In this document: positions 22,644-37,600 of the stretch, piece after piece
Numbering within the stretch: position 1 is the stretch's first letter
How the letters are laid out: each line of letters begins with the position of its first letter
Source of the DNA: Owenia fusiformis
Lineage: Eukaryota > Annelida > Polychaeta > Sabellida > Oweniidae
Reading direction: 5' to 3'
Assembly: GCA_903813345.2 (NCBI GenBank)
Contig: CAIIXF020000010.1
Location: 28,234,425-28,298,424 of the forward strand
Length of the DNA stretch: 64,000 bases
Notes under the pieces: generated by a model
What the model saw: only the letters and a program-made list of their open reading frames with translations
What the model was told of the DNA's origin: nothing
The model's database searches: none
Made by a program: the position numbers and the translations under genes

Positions 22644-25600
22644 ATGGTTTCGGGAAAGACACTGCTGGGTGTGTGTTTTGTCGGCCTTTGGGCTATTGTT
22701 GGTGCACAGTATAAGCTACCCGTCCAGCCGTAAGTCACTACAATTCGACATAACACCAACATTGTTAAGAGGAGGGAAAACCCCATGATTCAATTGATGA
22801 CATACGATTTCTTCCTTCGCGCACCTCCTTCCCGGAAGTACTTACCCTCCATCCTGGTTTTCAAAGTTTTCAAATTGACCTAGTTTTAAACCAATCAACG
22901 ATCGACTCGCTAAACCGGTGCCTCTAAATCAATCAGCGACGATGTCATCTCAATACAGATTTACATTATAAGCGTATGTCATCTTTGAACCCTGGGGTTT
23001 CTCCCCCTCTTAACATTGTTATTCCTATACTAGTCTTGCTATTCTCTGGTTACAAATTTGATTTTCACAAAATATATATCATTCTACATCCTTTTGCGAA
23101 TAGATCAATTAAAGTTTTGGTGATTATTGTATGAGTAGTTTGGTAATTAGTACTGCAGAGTGGTTTTAGCAACATGGAAGTTATTTATATTTAGTGTGGT
23201 TGCTAGGGTATGTTCTGTGAAAATTTTGATTTGAGAGAATATACTATGTTATTCATATAGACCATGATCTGGGGCACTGAAAAACCATGGTATTTTTTGA
23301 TTGACATGGCACTTAATGAGTTAATTAGCATATAGGTGGCACTGCCTGAGAATTAATGAAAATAGAGCTTTCATTGTAAATATTAGTAATTCTTCATGAC
23401 CTAAATGTCACATTGAGTACACTTTAATTTCAATAAGTTTGATGTTGATTTTCGTTATGATTGCTTCTAAATTATCAACAGCACTAGGTAATCTATAATC
23501 TTATTTGGATGTTTTAAACTGCTTGACCGTTATGTTCTGGTACTAAACAAAGAATGAAGATACACGGGTATTTTCTTACTTTTCAGGAAAGTATCCTTGT
23601 ATTGTCTTCTTTTACTAAATTCGGTAGGAGGTCAATGCCAACTCCAAAAAACACTGTTATCTGAAGATATCAATTTATCCTGGAGTTTCCAAAACCGTAA
23701 AAACTACAATTAACGGTTTGTTACATTCAAAATCAAACTCATGCCATCGTTATTTTGTTATGTATTATTTGTAGGCAGTATTTTATTGCTGCGCCAAGGA
23801 AGGTTTACCCCAATGAAGTGGTCCAGGTTGCCGTGACTATACTCAGTATGCAGTACAAATACCTCAATGTTAGGGCCTCAATTCGCAAGGACCAGACGGA
23901 ATACACAGGCCAAACAATGAGATTTGACAGAGAGTCGACTCTGTTTATGCAAATGCAGGTATATATTAATCATATTGCCGGTGAATTTTGCTCCATTTTT
24001 ACCCTTTGCAATCGTTCGTCTCCTTCTTAAAGAGAGCTTCGTCTTGAGTTTAAAACTAGACTCTGCGCGCAGGATTCGTTGTGATAAGAGAGCCAGCGTC
24101 CTTCGCGTAGCAAAGAATGTGTTATGGGTTTTTGACCGACTTTTGTTCTTTTCAAATTATACATGTGAAAATAAAGGTAGATCTACATGTTATTTGAAGC
24201 TATTTTTATGATTAAAATTACCAATAATCAATGAAATGGGGAATATTTATCAAAACTACCTTAACATTATTATTGTAAATGTATACTCAGCCAATGAATT
24301 TCAGTATTAAATACAATGTACTTAGATAGTGAATTTATTTATATCAAAACAAATATTTAGCTTGATATAAAATTATATTAGTTATGTTACAAACTATTGT
24401 TGGTGTAAATGCAAATAAACTTCTGAGACATTTGAATTAAAGGAATTAAAGGCCGCATATAAAGTTTAAACTACAATACTTTGGCTTTTATTATAGTCTT
24501 ACCCAATGTTTTCATAATATGGTATTTGAAACTTTTCAATTTAATTTCAAAAGTTGATTTAAAAATATATTTTATGTAATAAATAATGGTAAACTTTCTT
24601 TCAAGAAATTACTAAAACTAATTAACTAGTTTTGTTATCATTTGGGATATTGTCAGCATTTTAACGGAATTTTATTCAAAATGACCTCAAAACCATTTTT
24701 TGAAAATATTTTTATCTTTTCTCCCTCTTCATCATGTGAAAACTGTAGGGGTCTTGATACATGTGATACCTTTTTTGCGGCCTTACTTTTTTCTTGCGAT
24801 TTTTTCACAGAATAGATTTACTTGTTGTTCGAAAGATTGTGAATTTATTTCAAATAAATTTCCTTTGTCATGCACATACATTGTTAAGCAATAATCTACA
24901 CCAACGCGTTACAGCTAACCCATTTAGAGTTGAAACAAATAATAAAATTCGTTGAAAAATAAGAAAAAAATAAAAACAAGAAATTGACTCATTCGAGCAG
25001 AATGTGGTTCAGAGAAAAACAGCATTCTAAAATTTTAGTTCTTATTGAATCCAATGGTACATAGATATTTAAAACATGATAAGACTTATTATCGTATGAT
25101 CTGTAAAATGAAGCCCTCTGTTCTTATGCTGTACCAATCTGTATTGCTACTGAGGTTGTCACCGTTGATGATCTCCGTCGCAATACAGAACATATTGGTA
25201 CGGAGGGGACAATCTCAGTAGCAATACAGAGGATCACACGATAAAAACGTTATTGAATGATTTGAAGTGCAATACAGGATATATTCTGTCTCGATATTCT
25301 GTATTGGCACTCGACTTCGTCTCGTTCCAATACAAAATTTCTCGACAAACACAAACAGTATTGTTTTTATGTTGAAGGTATTTGTCCGAGACAATTTTGA
25401 AAAAATATTTTGCCACCCATCACAGCGCATCGTCCATTTTTAAAAAAAAGTCATAAATTGAATGGTTGAAACAATATAACTTTTGCCTGATCTATTCAAT
25501 GGAGGAGAGGAAATAACGTGTTTTATCGTGTTAGTGGTGAATTGATGATCTAAAAATCTTAACTTTTGTTCTTGAAATGGCGGAAAATTCAAATATTTGA

Positions 25601-28600
25601 AATATTTGAAAATTATAAGATGAACAACTGTTTTTTCAAAAGTCACATTCTTCAAAGAATGTCTCAAAGCGTCTTGAAAAATAATAATTGAATGATTAAA
25701 CTATATTTACACAGGGCCTTTAAATCTAGTGCTTGTGCCTGATATGTGAAGTAGGTCATCGAGGCTATGAGACAATCGGTCAAAACTCGCGTTATATTAA
25801 TAAATAGATTAAGAAACGTACGGCAACCCGGGCACACCAATCTTAAGAATGACATTTGTTACCCCAAATTCAATAAAAAAGGTAAAAATAAAAACACAAG
25901 TACAATTCAGTTTAAAATAGTGCCAAATGTCACAATCATTTGTAATAAACAAGTCTGGCTAAGTGAAAATATGTTTGTTCATGTAACATCAAAAGAATAT
26001 ACAAACATAAGTAAATCAGTCCTGATTGCAAAGTAACCGTTGCATGATAAATTACAACCTCTGATTTGTATCTTAAGAGACATACCAATGAGCCATTGGT
26101 ATTGACCAAGAGGACATCGTGCCTTATTTCAAGAACAACACAGTGTCCTTCAGTTTGTAGTTTATGAAACTTGTCTTGATCATTTGAGTTTACTGTTAAC
26201 CTTCATAACGGTTTATCCAGAGACGGCATTGAACTTGGCGAAGAGGTATATATGGACCAATTTTGATATTTCAAAAAATACAAAATTCGAAAATATTCAT
26301 ATGACATTGCAAAGAAAACACATTATATTTTATGAATTCGTGAGCGGCATCATTGGAACTACAAGGGTTTTTCGAAAAGTCTTGCACGAAAGCTTCTCAA
26401 GAGAAGAGATTTTATTATTTTATGTGAAATTTCATACATATATAGTATTACCCTTCTTACAAGCTCATATTCAATTTCAGGACAATAAGCAATATGCTTC
26501 CTGAGATACATTGACTTAAAAATGTGAACCAATGGGCCCATGGTCCATATGACGTCATTAAATTGAATTAAATTGCTTTTGTGAATGCCTTGATAGGTTA
26601 CTATAGCAACCGAAAAATGTTAAGTAGTAGGCGTATATACATGAAACTTTGACAGTGTAAGGGAATACAATATGGGCACATACAGGGTGTCCAATAAATA
26701 AGGTGAAAGATATTGTAACTTTCTTAATATTGCACCAATCTTGATGAAATTTTCAGAGTTTGTAGCCCAAACATTTTTACCTTTATTCTGTGAATTCAAA
26801 GCGTCTTCTATTTGATTGGCCAGAGTTGTGGTTGCTATAGTAACCGAGACAACAAAAAGGCGGGGCAAGTTTGTTTACGTCACAACTTTCCAAGACATGT
26901 TTATTCTTTCTGATAGCTTTATTCATACTCCCAGGTCTATTACTACCACAAATACAATATAAAAACTGTCCTTAAGTCCCATTTTTATGAAAATAAGCTA
27001 TTCAACATAATTTCCATCTCTAGCTATACACTTCTTATGCCTATTCACCCACTCTCTAAACACACTTTCAAACCCATTCTTGCCCATTTCCTGAAGTCTT
27101 GCTAAGACATGTGATCTGAGTTCACACACAGCTATCCTCACTAGTGAAACTATTAGGGCACTGGGGCTACCCCTACTTGCACACCCTCCATATTCCCCAG
27201 ACCTTGCACCCAATGACTTTTACTTATATGCAGAACTCAAGCGTGACTTGAGAGGAAATACATTTCGAAGCACTGATGAACTCAGATCGCATGTCTTAGC
27301 AAGACTTCGGGAAATGGGCAAGAATGGGTTTGAAAGTGTGTTCAGAGAGTGGGTGAATACATGTAGGCATAAGAAGTGTATAGCTAGTGTAGATATGGAC
27401 ATTGTGCTTAATAGCTTATTTTTATAACAATGGGACTTTAGGACTGTTTTTATATTGTATTGGTGGTAGTAATAGACCTAGGAATATGAATAAAGCTATC
27501 AGAAAGAATAAATATGGTTTGGAAAGTTATGACGTAAACAAACTTGCCCCACCTTTTTGTTGTTTCGGTTGCTATAGCAACCACAACTCTGGCCAATCAA
27601 ATAGAAGACGCTTTAAATTCACAGAATAAAGGTAAAAAGGTTTGGGCTACAAACTCTGAAAATTTCATCAAGATTGGTGCAATATTAAGAAAGTTACAAT
27701 ATCTTTTACCTTATTTATTGGACACCCTGTACATACCAACTATGAACAATATTGGTTCATTATTTTCACAATTAGACATATTTGTGCAAAAGTCTTTGAA
27801 CAACCCTTGTATATTGGCATTTCGTAATCTGAGCAATTTTCAAAGAAATTAAAAATTAATATATTTTCTTTGATCGCGGTAAGTCCGGTTTAATTTCAAA
27901 TAAGATATTATTTATCACGTGTGTGAGTGTCAAACAAACAATAAACATGTTTCTTCATATAAGTATTGAATTGTTAAAATAAAAATGTAAACAGAGTCAA
28001 CGTTACCGTTTGAAATAATTAGCCGCAAATTATTTTGAACGATTCCTATGTCAAAAGTGATAACTTAAGAAATAGACAAGATACTGTCATACAATTTCAC
28101 ATGTACAGACCTTCCCAAATGCCCTCACTATAGGACAAATTTTGTGGCTTTATATAATATTGTCGTTCCAGAAAAAGATGTCTAATAATCATGAATCCTC
28201 CAAAATATTTATTCATTTTCACTCTTTAATCGCGTCGTTATCATGTGACACTATAACGTTAACGCTACCATATTGTTGTGTTTACTTTGTTTTCAAAGCT
28301 CGAATAATTAATCGTACTTACTCCTAACATATCTAGAGTCACTTGCAAGGCGATGTCTGCGCTAGGTAAACTCCTAATATAAGGAAAAGGGTTGTAACAT
28401 GATCATAATGTGAAACTAAAACTGAAATATATTGTTTCCTGGTTTGGCAATGACTCATATTTGCCGTAATTTAGATATAAATATAATAATACGAAAACAA
28501 CTAACTTTTGATTGTACGTTTATATTTCACATCATTGTAAAGTCATTTTGTATCCTCCAACACATGCTTAATAAGGTTTTACAAAAACCATTGAAACTAT

Positions 28601-31600
28601 TCAAAAATTAAATAACGATGATTTAAACGCTTCAAATAAGGACTTTCATTTCTCAAAATAATAATCTAAAAATATTTTTTTAAAGATGATATTCTATTGT
28701 TTGGAGGATACAATATATTGGACAGCCTAATCTAGACAACTTGAATTCACAACAGATATCATATATCTCCACTGTCTGCAATTTAAGATATCTTATTAAA
28801 ATACATATTCTGGCCTAGCTTTCACTAAATTATGTATCAACAGTGTAATACTACTATATTAATATGGTCGTATATATATATAGGAAAACATACTTAATTA
28901 TGTGACTAAGACATATCAAACATCCCGCTTTCAAGAGCTGGTCGCACATACATTTTACTAACCTGCTGTAAAATATCAACGCAATTGATACATTATAGGA
29001 TAGGGTATTATTTGCTGAAAAAAAATAAAATATTTGTTAATTGTCTAAAAATCCATCATAAAAGCGATATTTTTAAAAAGGATATTATATCAAGCAATAT
29101 CCCAAACAAATACCTTGTGGAAATGATTACTTGAAGTCTTGTCAACAAAAAATAACACATTGCATGTCCATGAATCAACGTATATGTCGCAGTCTCTAGA
29201 ACAACAACAGAATTTTAAGATATCGTAAATTGCCCCATATGCATACGTTATTATTAGCTGATTTGTAGACATTATTTAAATTAGCGCCTCGCATTTTCTG
29301 TTCTCTAGATATTCCTTCAGAGGCAGTTTTACTTGTTAACATCAAGTTGAAATAAATATTAAGAATATCTAATTCATTGATATAATATAATTACTTCATT
29401 GCGGGTGTAGGAGAACATATCAGGAATACCAAAAATGTGGGTGACAAAAACTAAATCAGTAGTCTATTGGATGTTTAAACAGTACCAAAAGACACAATAT
29501 TTGGATTAATTGTCCATTAAGTGTGAACTAGAACAAAAACATAAAGTTTTAATTTTGCTTTGATTTCTTCGTTGAACTTAGATGTAGACATGTAGATAAT
29601 GTTTACACCATGTGCCGATTTCGTTGTTTTGTTTTCTTAATACCATTTGCAAGAGTTACATCGATTTCCCATTTGCCTATAGTATCAATCATTGTTATAT
29701 AATTTTGTTTCTAGATGCCATCGAATGCCAGGCCTGGTAACTACACATTAAGGGTCGAGGGTACGGCAAACGGGGCGCCTGGACCAGTTTTCTTCAATGA
29801 AACAGAGCTATTATTTGACCAAAAACAAGTTTCCGTTTTCATCCAACTAAATAAGCCTTTCTTTCGAAACGGAATGACAGGTAAGAAAACTATGTCGTAT
29901 TTTAACAATAATGAAATCACGCCACGTAACAGTTCAGTCCTCAAATACATTTGAAAACATGTCATAGTATTATGAATCAAAATGAATCAGTTATTCGTCC
30001 CGAAATGTATTTGAAACTAAGGAAACTAGATTACTTTGACTAGAACATATAAATTATCGACATATAAACGTATTTAATAGTTATATAATTGCATCGAGTC
30101 CCACTCGTACAGAACCCGAATTGGTACATATAAATCTAAATTTGACTACATGTGCATTCAAAAGCAATTAAATAAATAGAACGATGATAAGAATTGTAGA
30201 AATGAAATCAATTTGAGCTTAAACCATAGCACACGTCAAACACGAGTGATTAATTTTCAATTCGTCTTGAGGGTTATCAGTAAAACTTTCATTCGTTACG
30301 AGGTAGGGGTTAATATAGAAAGATATCAGGGCAAAATGCGATACAAGTCAAGTGCAGAATCTACCCTATGATGATTCAGAAGCTTGTGTAAATACTATAA
30401 GATATGACAAATATTCACCCAGCTAATTTTAATATTTATTTGAATGAGATTATTTGAATATCAAAATATTTCAGTGCAAAATAGTTGATAGCTGATATTG
30501 CGTGTTGCCAACTTAGTGTATGTTGATAAACAACAAACTTGTTTTTGTCTGTTGCCATGGTGTATTTAGTATATGGAGATGACAATGACAAGCTATCTTG
30601 ACATTCCCTGAACCCCGTCCCCACTATACAGACACAAAATAATCTTATGTTTGTTCAGATAATTGTCATTGTAAAGAATGTGCAGTTCATAAATTGTCTA
30701 CAATGGAGAAATAAGTGCGTGTAAACATTTTATATTGTTAAAAAGTACTTCAAAAATGTATACTACATAATATGTGTTGTTTTAGAAAATTATCTGATGA
30801 TTGAAGTTCAAATCAGCTGATATCGTATATTCTTGCATGCTAAGTACGACATTTTGTATTTTCCTTTATTGATTTGATGAAATCAATCTAATGTAACAAA
30901 TTTCAGTCAGCTGACTCTAAAATGAACAATTTTGTTTTGCAGTAAAATTCCGAGTTATACCACTGACTCCTAATTTATTCCCAGTGTTCGGCAGCATGGA
31001 CATCTATGTAGAGGTAGGTACATCTTAAAACACCAGAAAACCGAACGACATAAATATATCAACGCCTCTGTATAATGTACATCATTTAAAAATGCAAAAC
31101 AGAAAGAATTTTCCAAACGTCATAATTTGAAGATCAATTAGAAGGACCAGACTAATAAGCACAAATGGCAATATATAAAACACAATTTATTTAGATAATA
31201 AAATCCCATCAACGTGAATATTTTTTCGAACTGAATAGGATCCGGGTCGAGTTGAAGTCCGCAGATGGTTGGGCATGCAAGCCCCTGGTAAACACTCTAT
31301 TCAGTACATTATAACGATAATCTATTCTGAAACACGAAAAAAATGGTATATTTACAGGGTAACTCGTAAGATTCAGAATAGATTATCATGTGTAATGTAT
31401 AGTTCAAATAAGAACGTATTCCCCTATGCTTCTGCAATGTCATTATACGTATATATCATTAGTTACGCGTACTTTTAGAAATATAGATACTTACATTGAA
31501 TTAGAAATTGGTCAAATGTATATCTTAGTGCAAGTTTGACGGGTTGTTGTTTATTGATAAAAATGAAAATTGAATTTCGAAAGATGATAAAAATAACTCG

Positions 31601-34600
31601 ATGAGTGCAAATCCATAGACATACAAGCACATTGTGTCAGTCTAAAAAATAAATGGACACATTATCGGTAGTAGAGCCCCTTCGGACATTCAATCCACTT
31701 GATCTCTTTGATCTTAAAAACCTAGATCTTCAATATTCTTCAAAGTCACTTATAAATAATGTCCAAGCATAAATAACGGTTTGATGCCCATATTTAGAAA
31801 TTAAATATTTTTCAAATCAGTTATCAAAAAAGTCAAAGAATGAGTAATGGTTGAATGCCAATGGTTGAATGCCAATATTTAGAAATGAAATATTCTTTAA
31901 ATCAGTTATCAATAATGTCCAAGAATAAATAACGGTTGAATGCCAATATTATTTAGAAATGAAATATTTTATTTGACCATTTCTTGATAAAATGTAAGTA
32001 ATTGTATGACTAAAAGTAGAATATTTAGATAAATATGTTTTAAGACAATGTAAGAAGGATCTGGGGAAAATGACAGAATGCTTCATATGAACGAACACTC
32101 GAACAATCCAAATTCACTGAAATATAAAACAAACCTTTGTTCTTTCCAATGAGAAATTAGATCAAAATAAGAGATTACATCGTTTACCACATGAAGCATT
32201 TGTGTCTTTAGTGATAAATTAAGGTAACGGTCTGTATTTCATAGGACCCAAGCAGAGTGGAGGTCAGAAGGTGGTTGGGCCAACAAACAAATGCCGGAGG
32301 TGAGATTATGTTCTAGAAAATATTTTTCTGTTAGTTTTTAACAGTTTATAAATGCATATCAAAGGTATCAAAATGAATATCAATACCAGGGTTTCTCAAT
32401 ATTTTGCTCGTATGGTATTTCTTATAGATGTACCTGTTTTAATAGAACTACCAAATTAATGCTCGTGGACCTTTTTAAAGAGAAGAATATTCATTTTAGT
32501 TTATCTAAAAGCATAAGTCTTTGCTGAAAAGCATTTACTCGACCTATTTAGTTTTTATATAAGAACGTAGACATATCGCAGGATGACACATACTGCCATG
32601 TGTCACTTTGATATTTGTGGACTGATAAACATTTAGTCGGATGTCAAGACGACCTTTAGAAATACAATTGTCAATTGAACAATAAGACTTTAGTGTCTTG
32701 TTATTTATAATTACTGACAGAATAAGACTCTTGACACCCTCAAGAAACAACACTTGGACGCACGGCATTCGTAACATTAGAGAACATTATTGTCTTATGT
32801 TGATAACGATAACGTTCACGATCACGTGAGAGATGAACTTTTCTTATTTGCTGACCTCATGAACATCATGAACGTTGAAATTATAACCCACCCGGCAAAC
32901 AATACATTAGATTGATTTATAGAAACGAGAAACAATTTTCTACCCTTGTTGAACGCAAACGACATTACAATATTATTTTTAGCAATTGGTATATTTAGTG
33001 TCTTATTGACCGCAAATCGTACGGGTCAACATCATTAGAAGTTTGATAACTTTGATACTTAATAAATTGACACCCCTTTTCAATTGAAAGCGATAAATCA
33101 TACATGCATATAATGCTAATTTCATAAACCTTGTGGGACTAACAATATGCGATCTCTTAAAGCAGTAAAAAATGTTTACTTACTTTTTCAAAATCCAATA
33201 AATACTTGATGAGCACTTCACATATACAAGTTCAAGGTATCACATGCATGTTGATGATCTAATAGGCCACTTATACAGAATTTTACTTATGATGGATTGT
33301 TTTCCATAAAAATGTATATGTGTTATAATTTACAGGGGTTCTGGAGATGGAGTTTGAAATAGCAGATCAAGTCAAATGGGGAGCATGGCGAATTAGGGTC
33401 GAGGCATTCGGTCACAAGTACGAACGTCTCTTCGAAGTTGAGGAATTTTGTAAGTTTTTCCTTTGAACTGCTTTTTGAACAGTTGACGCCGATTCAATCT
33501 CTAAATTAATAATACTCCACAATAATAACAAGATTCATCGATTATTAATTATATGTGATTCTATGAACTTTCATTTTTCCAAATGTTATCGCACTAAAAA
33601 GTCCAACTTTTGATAATCTAAGTTAATTAACAGTAAAGATGTCAGCATATACTGGATGAATGTATGATAATTGACTGTCGTATTCCCCTTGCAGATCAAC
33701 CTCGATTTGACGTGAACGTCAGCATGCCTGCACATGTTATGGCGGATGAAGATTACTTTGAAGGGGAGGTTTCTACAACGTAAGTGATCCCATTAATTAT
33801 TTCGAACACCTTAAATCAATTTGAAATTTATAGAAATTACTTGTTATCTTTTGGTTTATTCTAATCAATGGGTTTGAATCAAATAATCAGAAATCAAAAC
33901 CAAGCTACAGTATAAGCCCGACCCTTAATTTGAATATTGCTAACCCAACACCAAATATGGTATTATTTCAGGAGAACAGATGGCGCTCCTGGTACGGGAA
34001 ATGGCTACTTGAACGTAGAGGTACGAGAACCGGGAGAAGATTTCAGCAGATGGCATTCTTTACAGAGGAATATCTCACACGTGAGTATGCAATCATAAAT
34101 CAATCATATGTGTTCAATTATGCACACAACTCTTGTGTTTACCAAAATGGTATTTTCTCAAATACAAATGTGAACGCCTTCTTTTAATTAATGCCTCGGT
34201 CATATTTGATCTACGGCAACCGTACGACGGCCGTAGCTTCCCAAAGTCGAGAGAAATATGCAGCATGGAATATAGTATCAACTGTACGATGATTTTACAT
34301 GTCGATTTTGTGAAGCTACGGCCGCCGTACACCTGCCGTAGAACAAACATGACCGAGGCTTTACGTTTGTTTCAGTTCCACAGCAGTTACACTTTTAAAT
34401 TCCGAATGGATGAGATCCGGCATCTAACACCGGATTTCAGACTTATAGGACGTGAGCTCCGAGTAGATGCCTATATTAATGACTGGTATGTGGTAGACAA
34501 TAGAACAGGGTGGTCCAGCGCTCTTGTTTATGGGCAAACTGTGATACTTGATTGGTTGGGCGATAATGTAAAGACGTTTAAACCTGGCATGCCATGGACT

Positions 34601-37600
34601 GCTTATGTAAGTTACTTACGCTTTGTATCAGTAGTTCCCCTAGTCTTGTTGTGAAAAAGGAAAAAGAAAAATTTGAAAAAATAAAGCAAGTTAAACCTTC
34701 TATGAGTGAGATACCTGGGAGAGAAGGGGAGGAAGATGGCAGGGGAGTGAATAAAGAGAGCGGGAGGGATGAAAAGGGGAGGATGGGAGAAATAGGGGGA
34801 TGGGAGAAAGATGGAGGAGTGGAGAGAGGGGGAGGATAGCGAGGAGGAAATGGGATGAAACATGGGTCATGGATGAAGGAATACACATATCATAACGTAC
34901 TTGAGGACATTGTCCCTACTCATCTTAGAGAAGACAAGAGAACCCCTAAAATATGAAATTTTAAAAGATAATATTGAGAGAACTGATTTAGACATACGTC
35001 TACAATAGTATATCAATTTATGTCTAGTACGAATCATGACTTAATTTTTTGTTATTTATTTTTTAGTTGTCAGCAAAAAGGCACGATGGTTCTAGATGGA
35101 ATAATGAGACATACAGGACTATCCACATACAAAGGAGGGTAACTGGTACAGGGGGAGGGAATGAGTACACAAGCCACGTGCTACCTGATGATGGTGTACT
35201 CAGATATGACTACACACCTAAAACTGGGGATGAGTTGATAACACTTAGGGTATGTAACCGTTTTAACAATACTTTTTCCATTATTTGAATTCCGTCAATG
35301 GAGTTTTCAATTTGATCCACGATGGCTGTTCGATAAAAGTTAACAAAAATAAAATATCTTTCCGAACCTTGTTTGAACAAAATAGCATGTGCAACATTTT
35401 CGTGGACCTCACAGTAATATAATTAAACAAAGGGAAATTTGGTTGATTTTACAAAAGGTATTAAAATAATTTAAATTTAAACCCGCAAAATAGACATGAA
35501 TTAAAGTAAACCTTTTATTTCATTAACAACATACTTTTTTAAAATCAACCAAATTTTCCTTTTTACAATTACAATATTGAGAGACCTAAACACATTGTGT
35601 ACATGTCGTTTTGTTCCAATGAGGTTCGGATAGATGTTTCGTTTTATTTCGAACATATGATACCAAGAAGAAAAGATGTGTTTGATATGTTTTTTAAAAC
35701 AATAAAGAGAAAAGTATATATATTTTTCAAATTAAACTGTTACAATTTTGATGATCATTAGATTGACAATGTGAAAAATTTTCAGAATTTTTTTGATGAC
35801 TGGTTTAAGAAGAATATGTGTTCATTTCAGTTCGCCATATCTATATCCTTTGCTGATTTGGTCTTAACGGGATTGAATATTGGTTTTACCCTTATGTATT
35901 GTTATATCCAAATGTGATATCCATATCCTCTTTGTTTGCTCTAACAGGCTCGTATGGAAGATTGGAGTGAATCGGAGACAGAGATGATGGCCTCCAAGGT
36001 CTACTCTAAAACAGGCCAATACATACACATCAGTACATCAACTACGTCCCCTCAAGTTGACAAATACATGATATTCACTATAAGAGCAAACGTGTGGGTT
36101 CCAAAGTTGTATTATCTGGTAGGTGTTTTAGTCATTGGATGATTTTGTTTCCTGTATGTTTTATGTGATATTAGTATGGTGTCTCAAAAAAAAAGCAGGC
36201 AGTGTCAATCAATGACAGATTCAGTTTTACTTAATTAAACAAAGTGAATCTCACAAATTACCAATGTAGTACTAAAGGCAAAAACTGGCAAAAATGAAGA
36301 ATGCCCAAAAGGGTTTTACACAAAACATTTTGTACTATCAATCCTTGATGTACATATTTATATCTTTTTTAAATCACAAACCGTTGTGAGAAATAATCAT
36401 CGAGTGTTCTAAAGTATCTGTTGCCCTCATTAACATGGAAATTTCATCGATACCAATACCATGTAGTAGCTAATAGACAATCATATGACCTTGTGTGTAT
36501 TCCAGATAGTTTCCATGGGAAATATTGTAACAGGTGACATACTTCACATGCAGTCTCGGCAGAAAACATTCTCTGTGGCTCTATCAAGAGATATGTCCCC
36601 TAGTTCACGAATTGTGGCTTATTTCATTAAAGATGGCGAAGTTGTTGTAGATAGTCTTCAGTTCCATGTTACCAATTATCTGACAAATGTGAGTAGAATT
36701 TGGTAGTGCTTTTATGAGCGACAAAATCCCCACTTTAAGAATAGGGACCAGATCTAGGCAATTGGTCATTTTTTAAATGTAATGAAATGTGAAATGGTCA
36801 AGGTAACATCTCAGACACCTAAAAATCCAACCGGTACAGTACATGGAAATTTCACCTTCAACGCTTCAGATGACCATGGCGGTCAACATGGGAAAAGACT
36901 TCAGTGGTGGAACGGTGGAACTAATCACGAACGCTCAGCCTGGCGCGTTTGTTGCATTTTCCGGTGACGACTATCACCTATTCTACAAGGACGCACATTC
37001 TTTCCTAACAGAGAGACAGGTGAGTTCCCTTGTAAAGCATTACAGAATGCAGCAATATATACAGTAAAACCTGTCTTAGTTAACACCTCTCTCACACCTG
37101 TCTCTAGTGGACACCCTTCTTCCGTACATAATCCACGGATTCTCTGTAGTGAAAACCTATCGACACTGAATGTTTTTTTCTCAGCAAAAAATGTCCAATG
37201 TGGTTTTACAGTAAAAATGTTATGTTGGTCACCATTGAATAACATTACAAATACAAAAGAGATCTAATCTTTGTAAATCAAAGAGAACAGGGCCTCAAAA
37301 TAATTTCTTGTACTTACGTAATTTTTTTTGTAGATATACGAAGAGCTCTACACATTTGATTCCCATGCAAATATTAGTTCCCACCAACCATGGGCGCTAC
37401 CTGAACATCAATGGGACGATACATTCTTCAATGCACAGACTTATGGGTACGATTCTAACACAACATTTCTGGTAAGATATACATACACTCAAGATAATGT
37501 GAAACCATAAGCAACAAGAGAAAATAAAAATATTCATGTAGACTAGAGATGTAAAATTTGGATCAAATATTTAAATGCTCGCGCTATGGTAAAAACATTC

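Noticed and set aside
34578-34888. Ser/Pro-rich minus-strand open frames
   Set aside because: Complement of a purine-rich intronic tract.
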